The notes under the pieces were generated by a model, which saw only the letters and a program-made list of their open reading frames with translations, was not told where the DNA came from and made no database searches. A DNA stretch of 64,000 bases, taken from the NCBI GenBank assembly GCA_963756575.1, contig CAVWOM010000001.1, positions 806,001-870,000 on the forward strand. The letters run 5' to 3'. Shown here one piece after another: positions 43,405 through 52,285 of this stretch (position 1 is its first letter; every line of letters begins with the position of its first letter). Origin of the DNA: Palsa-504 sp963756575 (GTDB lineage Bacteria; Actinomycetota; Actinomycetes; Streptosporangiales; Streptosporangiaceae). The position numbers and the translations under genes were made by a program.

Positions 43405-43424
43405 TGACTTGAAAGGTCAAGTCA
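43405..43424. promoter_or_regulatory. MarR-type operator copy 1
   Basis: TGACTTGA (43405-43412), AAGG, TCAAGTCA (43417-43424): perfect inverted repeat sharing the ACTTGA-N4-TCAAGT core with the two sites near 43645 and 43680. It is now stranded between the intact MarR gene and the partial MarR copy. Confidence 0.75.
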
Positions 43425-43431
43425 GGCGTAC

Positions 43432-43599
43432 GCCATCTTGACCGACGAGGGCTTCCAGGTCCTCGCCGCGGCGGCCCCCGCGCACGTGGCCCACGTGCGG
43501 TCGCCCGTCGTCGACGCCCTGTCATCCGAGCAGCTGCGGCGCCTCGGTCTGGCCTCGGATCGCATTACGTCGCATATCGACACCGCGGCAATCGTCTAG
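43432..43599 (+). pseudogene. Partial duplication of the MarR 3' end
   Basis: The frame AILTDEGFQVLAAAAPAHVA...SSEQLRRLGL... repeats the last 55 codons of the MarR gene just upstream, with 8 amino-acid changes, and ends at TAG 43597-43599. No start or DNA-binding domain remains. The breakpoint is at ACGCCATCTTGACCGAC in both copies. With operator copies on both sides this looks like an old tandem duplication of a MarR-operator-target unit, followed by deletion. Confidence 0.88.
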
Positions 43600-43637
43600 C
43601 CCTCAGCTGGGCCCGACCGCCGGATCGGCCTCGTAAG

Positions 43638-43653
43638 ACTTGACGGTTCAAGT
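43638..43653. promoter_or_regulatory. MarR-type operator copy 2
   Basis: ACTTGA (43638-43643), CGGT, TCAAGT (43648-43653). It is centred 34 bp (about three helical turns) upstream of copy 3, on the same DNA face, in the promoter region of the reductase gene at 43715. Confidence 0.78.
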
Positions 43654-43668
43654 AACTTATCCGTAACC

Positions 43669-43690
43669 TTCACTTGAAGGATCAAGTGAA
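43669..43690. promoter_or_regulatory. MarR-type operator copy 3
   Basis: TTCACTTGA (43669-43677), AGGA, TCAAGTGAA (43682-43690): the longest of the three palindromes, 24 bp before the reductase ATG. Bound protein would cover the transcription start. Confidence 0.8.
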
Positions 43691-43714
43691 GGATGTCACG
43701 GAAGGTGGATCAAG

Positions 43715-44368
43715 ATGACTGTTCCGGACAGCACGGTGGCCATCATCGGCACCGGCAACATCGGCAGCGTGCTCGCGGCGGACTTCGCGGCCGGGGGCCA
43801 GGATTTCCTGCTGGCTGGCCGTGACCTCGAGTCGGCCCGGAAGATCGCGGCGGACCTGGGCGGCCACGCCGAGGTGGTGAGCGTGGACGAGGCCGTCGAC
43901 CGGGCCGGAGTGCTCGTGCTCGCCGTCTGGTTCGACGCCTTCAGGCAGCTCGTCGACCAGTACGGCGAGCGGCTGGCGGGCAAGGTGATCATCGACCCGA
44001 CCAACGCGGTCGGACCGGATGACGCCGGCGGCTACCGCAAGGTCATCGGCGAGCAGGAATCCTCCGGCCAGATCCTGGCTGGCCTGCTGCCGGCCGGAGC
44101 ACGGCTGGTCAAGGCGTTCGGCACGCTGTCGGCGCCCACCCTGGCGGCGGCCGCGCGGCAGGAACCCGACCGCGCGGTGCTCTTCTACGCCGCCGACGAC
44201 GCGGCCGCGGGCGACCTGGTTGCCGGGCTGATCCAGGCCAGCGGCTACGACCCGGTCCGCGTCGGCGGCCTGGACCAGTCCATCCGCATCGAGATGTTCG
44301 GCGACCTGCACGAGTACGGCGCCCTGGGCCGCACCGTGACCAAGGCCGAAGCGCTCAAGGCCCTGTGA
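43715..44368 (+). CDS. NAD(P)-binding oxidoreductase, F420-dependent NADP reductase-like
   Basis: A 217-residue Rossmann protein. The N-terminal dinucleotide motif is VAIIGTGNIGSVLAADFAAG, followed by LLAGRDLESARKIAADLGGH (the Arg favours NADPH), LAVWFDAFRQLV and the conserved KVIIDPTNAVGPDD. This is the fold of archaeal F420H2:NADP oxidoreductase and of bacterial 'NADPH-dependent F420 reductase' relatives. GGAAGG precedes the ATG at suitable spacing. It is controlled by two MarR-type operators immediately upstream. Confidence 0.87.
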   Translation: MTVPDSTVAIIGTGNIGSVLAADFAAGGQDFLLAGRDLESARKIAADLGGHAEVVSVDEAVDRAGVLVLAVWFDAFRQLVDQYGERLAGKVIIDPTNAVGPDDAGGYRKVIGEQESSGQILAGLLPAGARLVKAFGTLSAPTLAAAARQEPDRAVLFYAADDAAAGDLVAGLIQASGYDPVRVGGLDQSIRIEMFGDLHEYGALGRTVTKAEALKAL

Positions 44369-44430
44369 CCAAGGCCGCCCTGGCGGTGGTCCGCCGCACC
44401 CGCTATCGCCGATAGCCCGGCGGGCGGTCC

Positions 44431-44460
44431 GGCCGCTGGCCTGAGGCCGGGCTAGCGGCC
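44431..44460. terminator. Hairpin downstream of the reductase gene
   Basis: GGCCGCT (44431-44437) pairs with AGCGGCC (44454-44460), with an inner GGCC-TGA-GGCC stem. It lies 63 bp after the reductase stop and before the APC permease promoter. Confidence 0.5.
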
Positions 44461-44495
44461 CTGGGCGTCTCATCCGGGTTTATGAGTATTCGATC

Positions 44496-44524
44496 TTGAC
44501 ACATCCCCGCCCAGCGCTGACTAT
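44496..44524 (+). promoter_or_regulatory. Promoter of the APC permease gene
   Basis: A consensus -35 TTGACA (44496-44501) and a weak -10 GACTAT (44519-44524) are 17 bp apart. The IclR-type palindrome follows 17 bp downstream, and the ATG is at 44580. Confidence 0.5.
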
Positions 44525-44541
44525 CTGTCTCAGGAACGCTA

Positions 44542-44556
44542 TTCCGTATCACGGAA
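44542..44556. promoter_or_regulatory. IclR-type operator
   Basis: TTCCGT (44542-44547), ATC, ACGGAA (44551-44556), with an additional GGAA half-site at 44533-44536. The GGAA/TTCC-rich palindromic form matches known IclR-family sites. It sits between promoter and start codon, so binding would repress the permease. The IclR gene lies just downstream of that permease. Confidence 0.6.
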
Positions 44557-44579
44557 CGTGCAGCTGGAAGGCGGTCGCC

Positions 44580-46076
44580 ATGGCGGTCACCACTGAGCCC
44601 CGGCCATCTAACCTGCGCCGCGAGCTGCATATCTGGGAGGCGATCGGGCTTTCCGTGGCCGGTGCTTCACCCGCCCTGGCCATGGCCTTCTCCGGTCCCG
44701 GGCTGGCCGGGCTGGTCGGCCGGGCCGCGGCGCTGTCCTTCCTGTTCGCCGCCGTCACCTGCATCTTCATCGGGTACGCGTTCATGATGCTGGCCCGGAA
44801 GTACAACAGCGCCGGCAGCGTCTACGGGTTCGTCGGCGCCTCACTCGGCCCGCGCTCCGGCTTCTTCGCCGGCTGGGCGATGATGCTGATGTACTTCGTC
44901 TTCACCCCAGGGTCGGCCGCTGCCTCCGGATACTTCGTGGCCAACCTGTTCGACGATCTCGGCTGGTGGCACAACGCCAGCTTCATCTGGTTCGCGATCC
45001 CGATCACGGGCATCATCTGGCTGACGGCGGCCGGGCTGGCCCGGCACTCGGCCCGGACCCTGCTGTCCATCGAGGGCATCACCGTCCTGCTGATCCTCGT
45101 GCTGATGGTCGTCATCTTGGTCAAGGTCGGCGGCGGTCACGGCCTCAACCACGGCACGCTGACCCTGAACGTCTTCGTCCCGCCCGCCGGGGTCAACCTG
45201 CATGCCATCATCCTCGGGGCCGTGTTCGGCTTCCTGGCCTTTACCGGGTTCGAGGCGGCCGGCGCGCTCGGCGAGGAAACGGTCAACCCTGGCCGGGAGA
45301 TCCCGCGGGCGATCGGGGTGTCGATTCTGGCGGTGGCCGTCTTCTACGTCGCGTGCATCGCCGTGCAGTCGCTCGGTTTCGGCGCGAACAAGGCCGGCTC
45401 GGCCGAGTTCGCGGCTTCCGGTGGCCCGCTGTTCCAGCTGTCGGCCGCCTACCTGAACGGCGCGGTGCGGGACATCATCCTCGTCGGCGCCGCCTTCAGC
45501 GCCTTCGGCGCGGCGGTCAGCGAGGCGATGGCCGGATCCCGGCTGCTGTACGCGCTGTCGCGCGACGGCGCGCCACGCTCACCGCTGGCCCGGATTTCCG
45601 TATCGTCAGGCGCCCCCCGCCATGCCGTCGAGCTGATCATCGCCATCAACGTCATCCTGCTGCTGTCGTTCCAGTTCGCGGGCGTCAGCGGCTTCACCAT
45701 CTGGCAGTATCTCGGTACCCTCGGCACGTTGTCGATCCTGGTGGGGTACGTGCTGGTCTGCATCGGGGCCAGCCGGGCCGCGCTGAACGGGAACCTGCAG
45801 GTGGCGAAGTGGCGGGCGATCGTGCCGATCCTGGCCGCGCTGCTGGTGGCCTACACGCTCTACAACCAGCTGGTCCCGGCACCGGCCATGCCGTACCGGC
45901 TGTTCCCGTACATCGCCCTGGGCTGGCTGCTTATCGGCGCGGCCGTGGTGGTCTTCGCGCCGCAGGTAGCCGCCCGGATGGGTGACGCCCTCACCCGCAC
46001 GCTCGGGCTGTCCGCGCCGGGCGGCGCGGACCGTGCTCCGGCGGCCGTCGCGCCGGACCCGCCGGCGGCGGACTGA
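44580..46076 (+). CDS. APC superfamily amino acid/amine permease
   Basis: A 498-residue transporter with 12 spans. TM1 holds AIGLSVAGASPALAMAFSGP (the G-S-G-type substrate loop). It continues VYGFVGASLGPRSGFFAGWA, a conserved APC motif, and FLAFTGFEAAGALGEETVNP followed by GREIPRAIGVSI, the TM6-7 region shared by amino acid permeases. GGAAGG lies 10 nt before the ATG. The IclR-type regulator follows after 34 bp. The group probably imports an amino acid or amine used as nutrient; the substrate cannot be named. Confidence 0.92.
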   Translation: MAVTTEPRPSNLRRELHIWEAIGLSVAGASPALAMAFSGPGLAGLVGRAAALSFLFAAVTCIFIGYAFMMLARKYNSAGSVYGFVGASLGPRSGFFAGWAMMLMYFVFTPGSAAASGYFVANLFDDLGWWHNASFIWFAIPITGIIWLTAAGLARHSARTLLSIEGITVLLILVLMVVILVKVGGGHGLNHGTLTLNVFVPPAGVNLHAIILGAVFGFLAFTGFEAAGALGEETVNPGREIPRAIGVSILAVAVFYVACIAVQSLGFGANKAGSAEFAASGGPLFQLSAAYLNGAVRDIILVGAAFSAFGAAVSEAMAGSRLLYALSRDGAPRSPLARISVSSGAPRHAVELIIAINVILLLSFQFAGVSGFTIWQYLGTLGTLSILVGYVLVCIGASRAALNGNLQVAKWRAIVPILAALLVAYTLYNQLVPAPAMPYRLFPYIALGWLLIGAAVVVFAPQVAARMGDALTRTLGLSAPGGADRAPAAVAPDPPAAD

Positions 46077-46110
46077 CCGCCCGCGGGATTCTGCGGCGTA
46101 GAGTGGCAAC

Positions 46111-46926
46111 GTGCGGGACAGCGCCGAATCGCCCGTGACGAGCATCGACCGCGCTCTGCGGATCCTGGCGCTGATCGGCAGCGCTCCCCGTGGTCTTTCG
46201 CTCGACGAACTGGCCGCCGAGCTGGATATACCGAAGAGCTCGCTGCACCGGATTCTCGCCGCGCTCAAGTTCCGCCAGTTCGTCTGGCAGCCGGAGACGG
46301 GGGGCGCCTATTTCCTCGGCAACGAGTTGCTCGCGACCGCATTCCGGTTCCACGACTCGCTCGATCTCAGGGTGCTCATCCACCCGCTGCTGCTGCGGCT
46401 CACGGCCGAAATCAACGAGACGACGCATATGGCCGTGCTGGACGGGGCCGACGTTGTGTACCAGGACAAGATCGAGGCCACGCACTCCATCAAGCTCTCC
46501 TCCGTGATCGGCGGCCGCAATCCGGCCCACGCCACCGGCGTCGGCAAGGCTCTCCTGGCGTGGACGTATCCCAGCGATGAGGCGATCAGGGCGTGGGTAG
46601 CGCGATGGGAGCCGCTGCTGCGCCCCACGAAGCGGACGGTCACGTCCGGAGACCTGCTAGCCGGGGAGCTGGCCGTCGTGCGCGAGCGCGGTTACGCGCT
46701 TGACATAGAAGAGAACGAAATCGACGTCAGGTGCGCGGCCGTGCCGATCTTTCTCGGCCAGGCGGTACCGGCCGCGGCGGTCAGCGTGACCGTCCTGGGT
46801 TTTCGCGCCGACCCCGGGCGGCTGAGCGAACTAGGCGAGTATCTGCGCGCTATCACGGCCGACTGGTCTACCGCGGCCGCTGTCCCAGCGCATTTTCCTG
46901 CCAGAGTTGCGAGCGAAAGGCGGTAA
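46111..46926 (+). CDS. IclR family transcriptional regulator
   Basis: A 271-residue regulator. The N-terminal winged helix is SIDRALRILALIGSAPRGLS, then LDELAAELDIPKSSLHRILA. The C-terminal effector domain holds ETTHMAVLDGADVVYQDKIE, HATGVGKALLAW and RERGYALDIEENEIDVRCAA, all standard IclR landmarks. The GTG start is used. It follows the APC permease, whose promoter carries a matching palindrome; autoregulated catabolic control is likely. Confidence 0.94.
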   Translation: MRDSAESPVTSIDRALRILALIGSAPRGLSLDELAAELDIPKSSLHRILAALKFRQFVWQPETGGAYFLGNELLATAFRFHDSLDLRVLIHPLLLRLTAEINETTHMAVLDGADVVYQDKIEATHSIKLSSVIGGRNPAHATGVGKALLAWTYPSDEAIRAWVARWEPLLRPTKRTVTSGDLLAGELAVVRERGYALDIEENEIDVRCAAVPIFLGQAVPAAAVSVTVLGFRADPGRLSELGEYLRAITADWSTAAAVPAHFPARVASERR

Positions 46927-46929
46927 GCG

Positions 46930-47343
46930 GTGGGCGCACTGGACGAAGAGGTGGCCGCACTGGCGCGGGAGCCCAACCTCGCCAGCCTCACGACCCTTCT
47001 GCCCGATGGTTCCCCCGTGTCCTCGCTCATGTGGATCGACGCGGACGATGATCACCTGCTCGTCAACACCGAACGCCACCGGCTCAAGTACCGGAACGTG
47101 TGCGCCGACCCGCGCGTCCAGCTCCTCATCATGGACCGCGATGACTCCGGCCACTACGCGGCCATCCGCGGCATCGTCAGCGAGCAGATATCCGGTCAGG
47201 CGGCCCGAGACCATATCGACCGGCTCGCGCAGAAATATCTCGGACAGCCATTCGACCCGGAACGTGTCATATCCGAGCGAATTCTCCTCAAGATCAGCCC
47301 GCTCAGGCAGCGCATCCGGCACAGCACCGTCGTCATTGAGTGA
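46930..47343 (+). CDS. PPOX-class F420-dependent oxidoreductase-like protein
   Basis: A 137-residue split-barrel protein: EPNLASLTTLLPDGSPVSSL, then WIDADDDHLLVNTERHRLKY, then RNVCADPRVQLLIMDRDD. These match the flavin/deazaflavin reductase (PPOX) family, with the R-K-NV segment binding the cofactor phosphate. Members with this length usually use F420 rather than FMN. The GTG start lies 3 bp after the IclR stop, so they are co-transcribed. It may act on the compound imported by the APC permease. Confidence 0.88.
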   Translation: MGALDEEVAALAREPNLASLTTLLPDGSPVSSLMWIDADDDHLLVNTERHRLKYRNVCADPRVQLLIMDRDDSGHYAAIRGIVSEQISGQAARDHIDRLAQKYLGQPFDPERVISERILLKISPLRQRIRHSTVVIE

Positions 47344-47356
47344 TCCGGCCCAGCTG

Positions 47357-47372
47357 ATCCCGGGCCCGGGAT
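47357..47372. terminator. Palindrome between convergent PPOX and phosphoketolase genes
   Basis: ATCCCGGGCCCGGGAT is a perfect 16-bp palindrome 14 bp after the PPOX stop and about 100 bp before the stop of the convergent phosphoketolase. It is a weak terminator candidate. The remaining gap to 47473 shows nothing recognisable. Confidence 0.35.
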
Positions 47373-47473
47373 TCGTCCATCAGGGCAGGTAGCCGGTAAC
47401 TGACGCCGCGCCGTAGACCCGGATCAGGCCCCGGACCACCAGCGCCGCCGCCGAATCCGCCCCGGCCGGGTCG

Positions 47474-49832
47474 CTAAGCCCACTTCCAGTCGTTGATCTC
47501 GGGGGCGTCCTCGCCGTGCTCGCGGGTGTAGGCGCGGGCCTCGATGCGCTTGTCCGCCATCAGCTGCCGGACGTGCCCGGCCGTGGCGGCCAGCCCGGGC
47601 ACCCGGTCGATGACGTCCATCACCAGGTGGAACCGGTCCAGGTCGTTCAGCATCACCATGTCGAACGGCGTGGTCGTGGTGCCTTCCTCCTTGTACCCGC
47701 GGACGTGCAGGTTGGCGTGGCCATTCCGCCGGTAGGTCAGCCGGTGGATCAGCCACGGGTAACCGTGGTAGGCGAAGATCACCGGCTGGCCGGTGGTGAA
47801 CAGCGCGTCGTACTCCGCGTCGGACATGCCGTGCGGATGCTCGGTTTCCGGCTCGAGGCGCATCAGGTCCACCACGTTCACCACCCGCACCTTGAGGGAC
47901 GGCAGGTGCTCGCGCAGCAGCGACACTGCGGCCATGGTCTCCAGCGTGGGAATATCGCCGCAGCACGCCATCACCACATCGGGTGCGTCCGGTGCGTCGT
48001 TCGACGCCCACTCCCAGATCCCGGCGCCGCGGGTGCAGTGGATGACCGCCTGGTCCATGGTCAGCCAGTTCCACTGCGGCTGCTTGCCCGCCACGATGAC
48101 GTTGACGTAGTGCCGCGAGCGCAGGCAGTGGTCGGCCACGGACAGCAGGGTGTTGGTGTCCGGCGGCAGGTAGGCCCGGATGATCGACGCCTTCTTGTTC
48201 ACCACGTGGTCGATGAAGCCGGGGTCCTGGTGGCTGAACCCGTTGTGATCCTGCCGCCACACCAGCGAGGAGAGCAGGTAGTTCAGCGAGGCCACCGGGC
48301 GGCGCCAGCCGATACCGGCCGAGACCTTGAGCCACTTGGCGTGCTGGTTGAACATCGAGTCGACGATGTGGATGAACGCCTCGTAGCAGTTGAACAGGCC
48401 GTGCCGCCCGGTCAGCAGGTAGCCCTCCAGCCACCCCTGGCACAGATGCTCCGACAGCACCTCCATCACCCGGCCGTCGGGGGCGAGGTCATTGTCCCCG
48501 GCGATGATCTCGCCGTCGAACGCCCGGCCCGTCACCTCGAAGACGTCGCCGAGCCGGTTCGAACGCGGTCTCGTCCGGGCCGAACAGCCGGAAGTTCGAC
48601 GGGTTGGCCGTGATCACGTCGCGCAGCCAGCCGCCGAGCACCCGGGTCGCTTCCGACATCTGGCCGCCCGGCTGGCTGACCGCCACGGCGTAGTCCCTGA
48701 AGTCAGGCAGGTCGAGGTCACGCAGCAGCGCGCCGCCGTTGGCGTGCGGGCTGGCGCTCATCCGCCGCTCACCTAGCGGCGCCAGCGCGGCGAGCTCGGG
48801 CACCAGCGCCCCGGAGGCGTCGAAGAGCTCTTCCGCCTGGTAGGAGCGCATCCACGCCTCGAGCTGGGCCAGGTGCCCGGAGTTGGTGCGGGCGGCGTCG
48901 ATCGGCACCTGGTGCGCCCGCCAGGTCCCCTCCACCGGCAGCCCGTCCACCACCTTGGGCCCGGTCCACCCCTTCGGCGTCTTCAAGACGATGGCCGGCC
49001 AGGCCGGACGGGTCAGGTCGCCGTCCGCCCGGGCCCGGCGCTGGATCGCGTGGATCTCGCCGATCACCGTGTCCATGGCCGCGGCGAGCTGCTGGTGGAC
49101 CAGCTTCGGGTCATCGCCCTCGACCGTGTGCACCGTGTACCCGTAACCGGTCAGCAGCGACTCGAGCTCGTCGTGCGGGATCCGGGCCAGCACCGTCGGG
49201 TTGGCGATCTTGTACCCGTTCAGGTGCAGGATCGGCAGCACCGCGCCGTCGGTGGCCGGGTTGAGGAACTTGTTGGCGTGCCAGCTGCCGGCCAGCGGCC
49301 CGGTCTCGGCCTCGCCGTCGCCGATCACGCAGGCCACGATCAGGTCCGGGTTGTCGAACGCCGCCCCGTAGGCGTGGGCCAGCGAGTAGCCGAGCTCGCC
49401 GCCCTCGTGGATCGAGCCGGGGGTCTCGGGCGCTACGTGCGACGGGATGCCGCCCGGGAAGGAGAACTGCCGGAACAGCTTGGCCAGGCCCGCGGCGTCC
49501 CGCGTGATGTGCGGGTACCGCTCGGTATAGGTCCCCTCCAGGTAGGTGTTCGCCACCATGCCGGGGCCGCCGTGCCCCGGCCCCGCCACGTAGATGACGT
49601 TCAGATCGGACTTCCTGATCACCCGGTTCAGGTGCGCGTAGATCAGGTTCAGCCCCGGCGTGGTGCCCCAGTGCCCCAGCAGCCGCGGCTTGACGTGCTC
49701 GGGCCGCAGCGGCTCGGTCAGCAGCGGGTTGCCCATCAGGTAGATCTGCCCCACCGACAGGTAATTCGCCGCTCGCCACCAGGCGTCCAGCGCATCGAGC
49801 TCAGTGCTGGTCAACGCTTCCCGCTCAGTCAT
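47474..49832 (-). CDS. Phosphoketolase (xylulose-5-P/fructose-6-P), one frameshift
   Basis: A thiamine-diphosphate enzyme that splits xylulose-5-P or fructose-6-P with phosphate to acetyl-phosphate. The N-terminal frame shows VIYVAGPGHGGPGMVANTYL and the ThDP motif GDGEAETGPLAGSWHANKF. The C-terminal frame shows FNCYEAFIHIVDSMFNQHAK and ends EINDWKWA. The two halves join around 48562: removing one A of the AA at 48562-48563 restores ETASNRLGDVFEVTGRAFDG and gives 785 residues, the family's normal length. The ATG at 49832 follows AAAGGAC. Acetyl-P could supply the acetate/acetyl-CoA enzymes encoded next. Confidence 0.92.
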
Positions 49833-49927
49833 GGTCACTGTCCTTTAAACCCCTTTTTCCCGAACGGGCCATGGTGCTCGCCCTGGTAACCGGCTTCTTT
49901 TCGTGGCGCATGAGCATTACTGGCGCA

Positions 49928-52285
49928 TCAGCGCAATTTCCGCAGGAACGGATCGTGCGGTTCGTAGGGCGCCACCGTGATTCGTGCGGCCATGACGACG
50001 GCCGCGTCTGGCCCGGCGATAACCGGGCTCAGGTCAAGACGGGTGATCTCGGGCCGGTCGTCGGCCAGTCGCGAGACCCGCAGCAGCAGGTCGCGCAGGT
50101 ACGCCCGCCCCGGGACGACACCCCGGGTGAGCTGGTCCGCGTCGGTATCGGTCAGCGGCGTGAGCCGGGCCGCGGGCCCGACCATCACCAGCGGGCCGAA
50201 GGTGTGGTCAGCCGCGATCCTGACGATCACTTCGGTCCAGCCCGCGCGCGTGGCTTCCGTCGTGGGAGTGTCTTCGCCGCAGGCCGACAGTATTCCGTAG
50301 CAGCCCAGAAGATCAGTCGTCTGACCGGGGGAAAGGCCGCCGCCGTCCGGTGCCTGGCGGAGGAACTGGTGCACCAGCGTGCGGGCGTCCGCGGCCCTGA
50401 TGTCGGCGAAGTCGGGCACCTGCCCGCGCGGTGCCGCCCGCCAGGCTCCGTAACTGGCGGCGCGGGCCACCGCGGCCACCGCGGCTTCGGGGTATCCGTA
50501 GGCGGGCACCCGGCCCTCCTCGTCCTCTCCCGTCTTGCCTCGCGGCAGCAGCCGGACGGATTCTGGCTGGTCGAGCACCACCGCGGCCAGCGGGATGCGG
50601 ACGTCAGCCGCGGTGATGGCGGCCACCAGGTCGCCGGTGGCGGCGGTGGGCAGGACCAGGGCGATGATCGCGTGTACCTTGTCGTCCGCCGCGAGTCGCT
50701 CGAGGCGCTGGCGGAAATCCTCGCCGGAGACCGTGGCCCCGGTGTCGACCGGGCCGGTGACGGTGAGCCCACGGTCGGTGCAGGCAGCGGCCGCCAGCAA
50801 CCCCGCGCTGCCCACGTTGGACACGATCGCGACGGTGCGTCCGGCCGGGACCGGCTGGGTGGCCAGCAGCGCGGTGGCCTCGATCAGCTCGCCGTAGCCG
50901 CGCGTGACGATGACGCCGGCCTGCTCGAACAGCGCCTCCCGGGTCTGCGCGTCGCTACCCTGCTCATTTCCGGCCGTGAGCACGGTGAGCAGGGGCATGG
51001 TGGCGCCTACCCGGCGGGCGGTCCGGCCGAACTTGCGCGGGTTGCCGAACGACTCGATGTACAGCACCGCGAGCCTGGTCACGCCGTCGTGCTCCCACCA
51101 CAGCAGCATGTCGTTGCCGGACACGTCGAGCTTGTCGCCCACCGACGCGAACGAGGAGATCCCGATGCCGAGCCGGGACAGCCGATCCACCAGGGCGAAG
51201 CCCAGGCCGCCGGACTGCATGACCAGGCCGGCCACGCCAGCCCGCGGCGGCCGGGCGGCGAAGGTGGCGTTGAGGCCGAGGCCGGGCACGGCCACGCCGA
51301 AGCAGTCCGGGCCGGCCAGCCGCATGCCGTGCCGGCGGCACACCGCGAGCAGTTCGGCGCGGGCGGCGGTCTGCAGCCCGGAAGTGACGACCACGAGGGA
51401 CCGCACGCCGCGCTGGCCGCACTGCTCCGCCGCCGCCAGGACCGCCGGGGCGGGCACCGCGATCACCGCGAGGTCCACCGGCTCGGGCAGGTCGGCCACC
51501 GAGGCCAGGCACGGCTCGCCGCCGATCTGCCGGGCCCGCGGGTTGACCGCGTAGAGGTGGCCGGCGTACCCGGCGGCCCGGATGTTCTCCAGGATCGCCC
51601 GGCCCGCTGTCCCCGTCCGCCGGCTCGCGCCGATCACCGCGACTGACGCGGGCGCGAGCACGTGCCGCAGGCTGGCGGCTTCCGCGCGGCCCTCCCGTTC
51701 GGCCACGGCGTCCAGGTAGCTGTCGGCCGAGGTGGTGGCGGCGGCGGGGAGCGGAAAGGTCATCTCGAAGACCCCGTCGTCGACATGACGGTCCATGGGC
51801 AGGCCGGCGTCGGCGAAGACGTTCAGCATGGCCCGGTTCTCGGACAGCGTCTGCGCGACGAACCTCGATATCTGGTGGCTCCTGGCGTAGGAGACCAGAT
51901 GCTCGAGCAGCAAGGTAGCGATGCCCCGGTGGTGCATGTGGTCGGCGACCGCGAACGCGATCTCCGCCGCATCGCTGCGGCGGCCTGGTGCTCGCTCGCC
52001 GACGGTGACGTAACTGGCGCAGCCGGCTACGTCGCCGTCCGCCAGCGCGAGCAACGCCACCTGATCCGGCGACGGAGCCCGGCAGATCCGCCGCGCCTCG
52101 GCGCCGGCCGCCGTCCGGCTGAGGTTGAAGAAACGCAGGTAGGTGTTGTCGGGTGACAGCGCCTCGTGCATGGCCTTGACCGCGCCGAAATCGGCTGGGC
52201 CAGCCGGGCGGATCTCGACCGTCGTCCCGTCCGCCAGCAGTGCGTATACCTGGCCGGCCCCGGCTCCTAGCCGCGTCGTGCTCAC
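49928..52285 (-). CDS. GNAT / acyl-CoA synthetase (NDP-forming) fusion, copy 1
   Basis: A 785-residue fusion. Residues 1-190 form a GNAT acetyltransferase (FVAQTLSENRAMLNVFADAG; acetyl-CoA loop near HMHHRGIATLLLEHL). Residues 215-340 are a CoA-binding domain (VAVIGASRRTGTAGRAILEN). A succinyl-CoA-ligase-like part follows (QSGGLGFALVDRLSRLGIGI and VAIVSNVGSAGLLAAAACTD). The C-terminal ATP-grasp is shortened: GCYGILSACGEDTPTTEATR jumps almost at once to FGPLVMVGPAARLTPLTDTD, skipping most of the ATP-binding N-lobe. The GTG overlaps the P-type ATPase stop. Full-length relatives (Pat-like) acetylate proteins and respond to metabolites. Confidence 0.88.
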   Translation of the reverse strand: MSTTRLGAGAGQVYALLADGTTVEIRPAGPADFGAVKAMHEALSPDNTYLRFFNLSRTAAGAEARRICRAPSPDQVALLALADGDVAGCASYVTVGERAPGRRSDAAEIAFAVADHMHHRGIATLLLEHLVSYARSHQISRFVAQTLSENRAMLNVFADAGLPMDRHVDDGVFEMTFPLPAAATTSADSYLDAVAEREGRAEAASLRHVLAPASVAVIGASRRTGTAGRAILENIRAAGYAGHLYAVNPRARQIGGEPCLASVADLPEPVDLAVIAVPAPAVLAAAEQCGQRGVRSLVVVTSGLQTAARAELLAVCRRHGMRLAGPDCFGVAVPGLGLNATFAARPPRAGVAGLVMQSGGLGFALVDRLSRLGIGISSFASVGDKLDVSGNDMLLWWEHDGVTRLAVLYIESFGNPRKFGRTARRVGATMPLLTVLTAGNEQGSDAQTREALFEQAGVIVTRGYGELIEATALLATQPVPAGRTVAIVSNVGSAGLLAAAACTDRGLTVTGPVDTGATVSGEDFRQRLERLAADDKVHAIIALVLPTAATGDLVAAITAADVRIPLAAVVLDQPESVRLLPRGKTGEDEEGRVPAYGYPEAAVAAVARAASYGAWRAAPRGQVPDFADIRAADARTLVHQFLRQAPDGGGLSPGQTTDLLGCYGILSACGEDTPTTEATRAGWTEVIVRIAADHTFGPLVMVGPAARLTPLTDTDADQLTRGVVPGRAYLRDLLLRVSRLADDRPEITRLDLSPVIAGPDAAVVMAARITVAPYEPHDPFLRKLR

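Noticed and set aside
47374..47473. Coding-like minus frame (DPAGADSAAALVVRGLIRVYG) between the PPOX and phosphoketolase stops
   Set aside because: Too short, without a start or family match; not enough to call a remnant.
49871..51646. Long plus-strand open frame opposite the first GNAT-ACS gene
   Set aside because: Composition is typical of antisense high-G+C DNA; the minus strand carries conserved CoA-binding and GNAT motifs.
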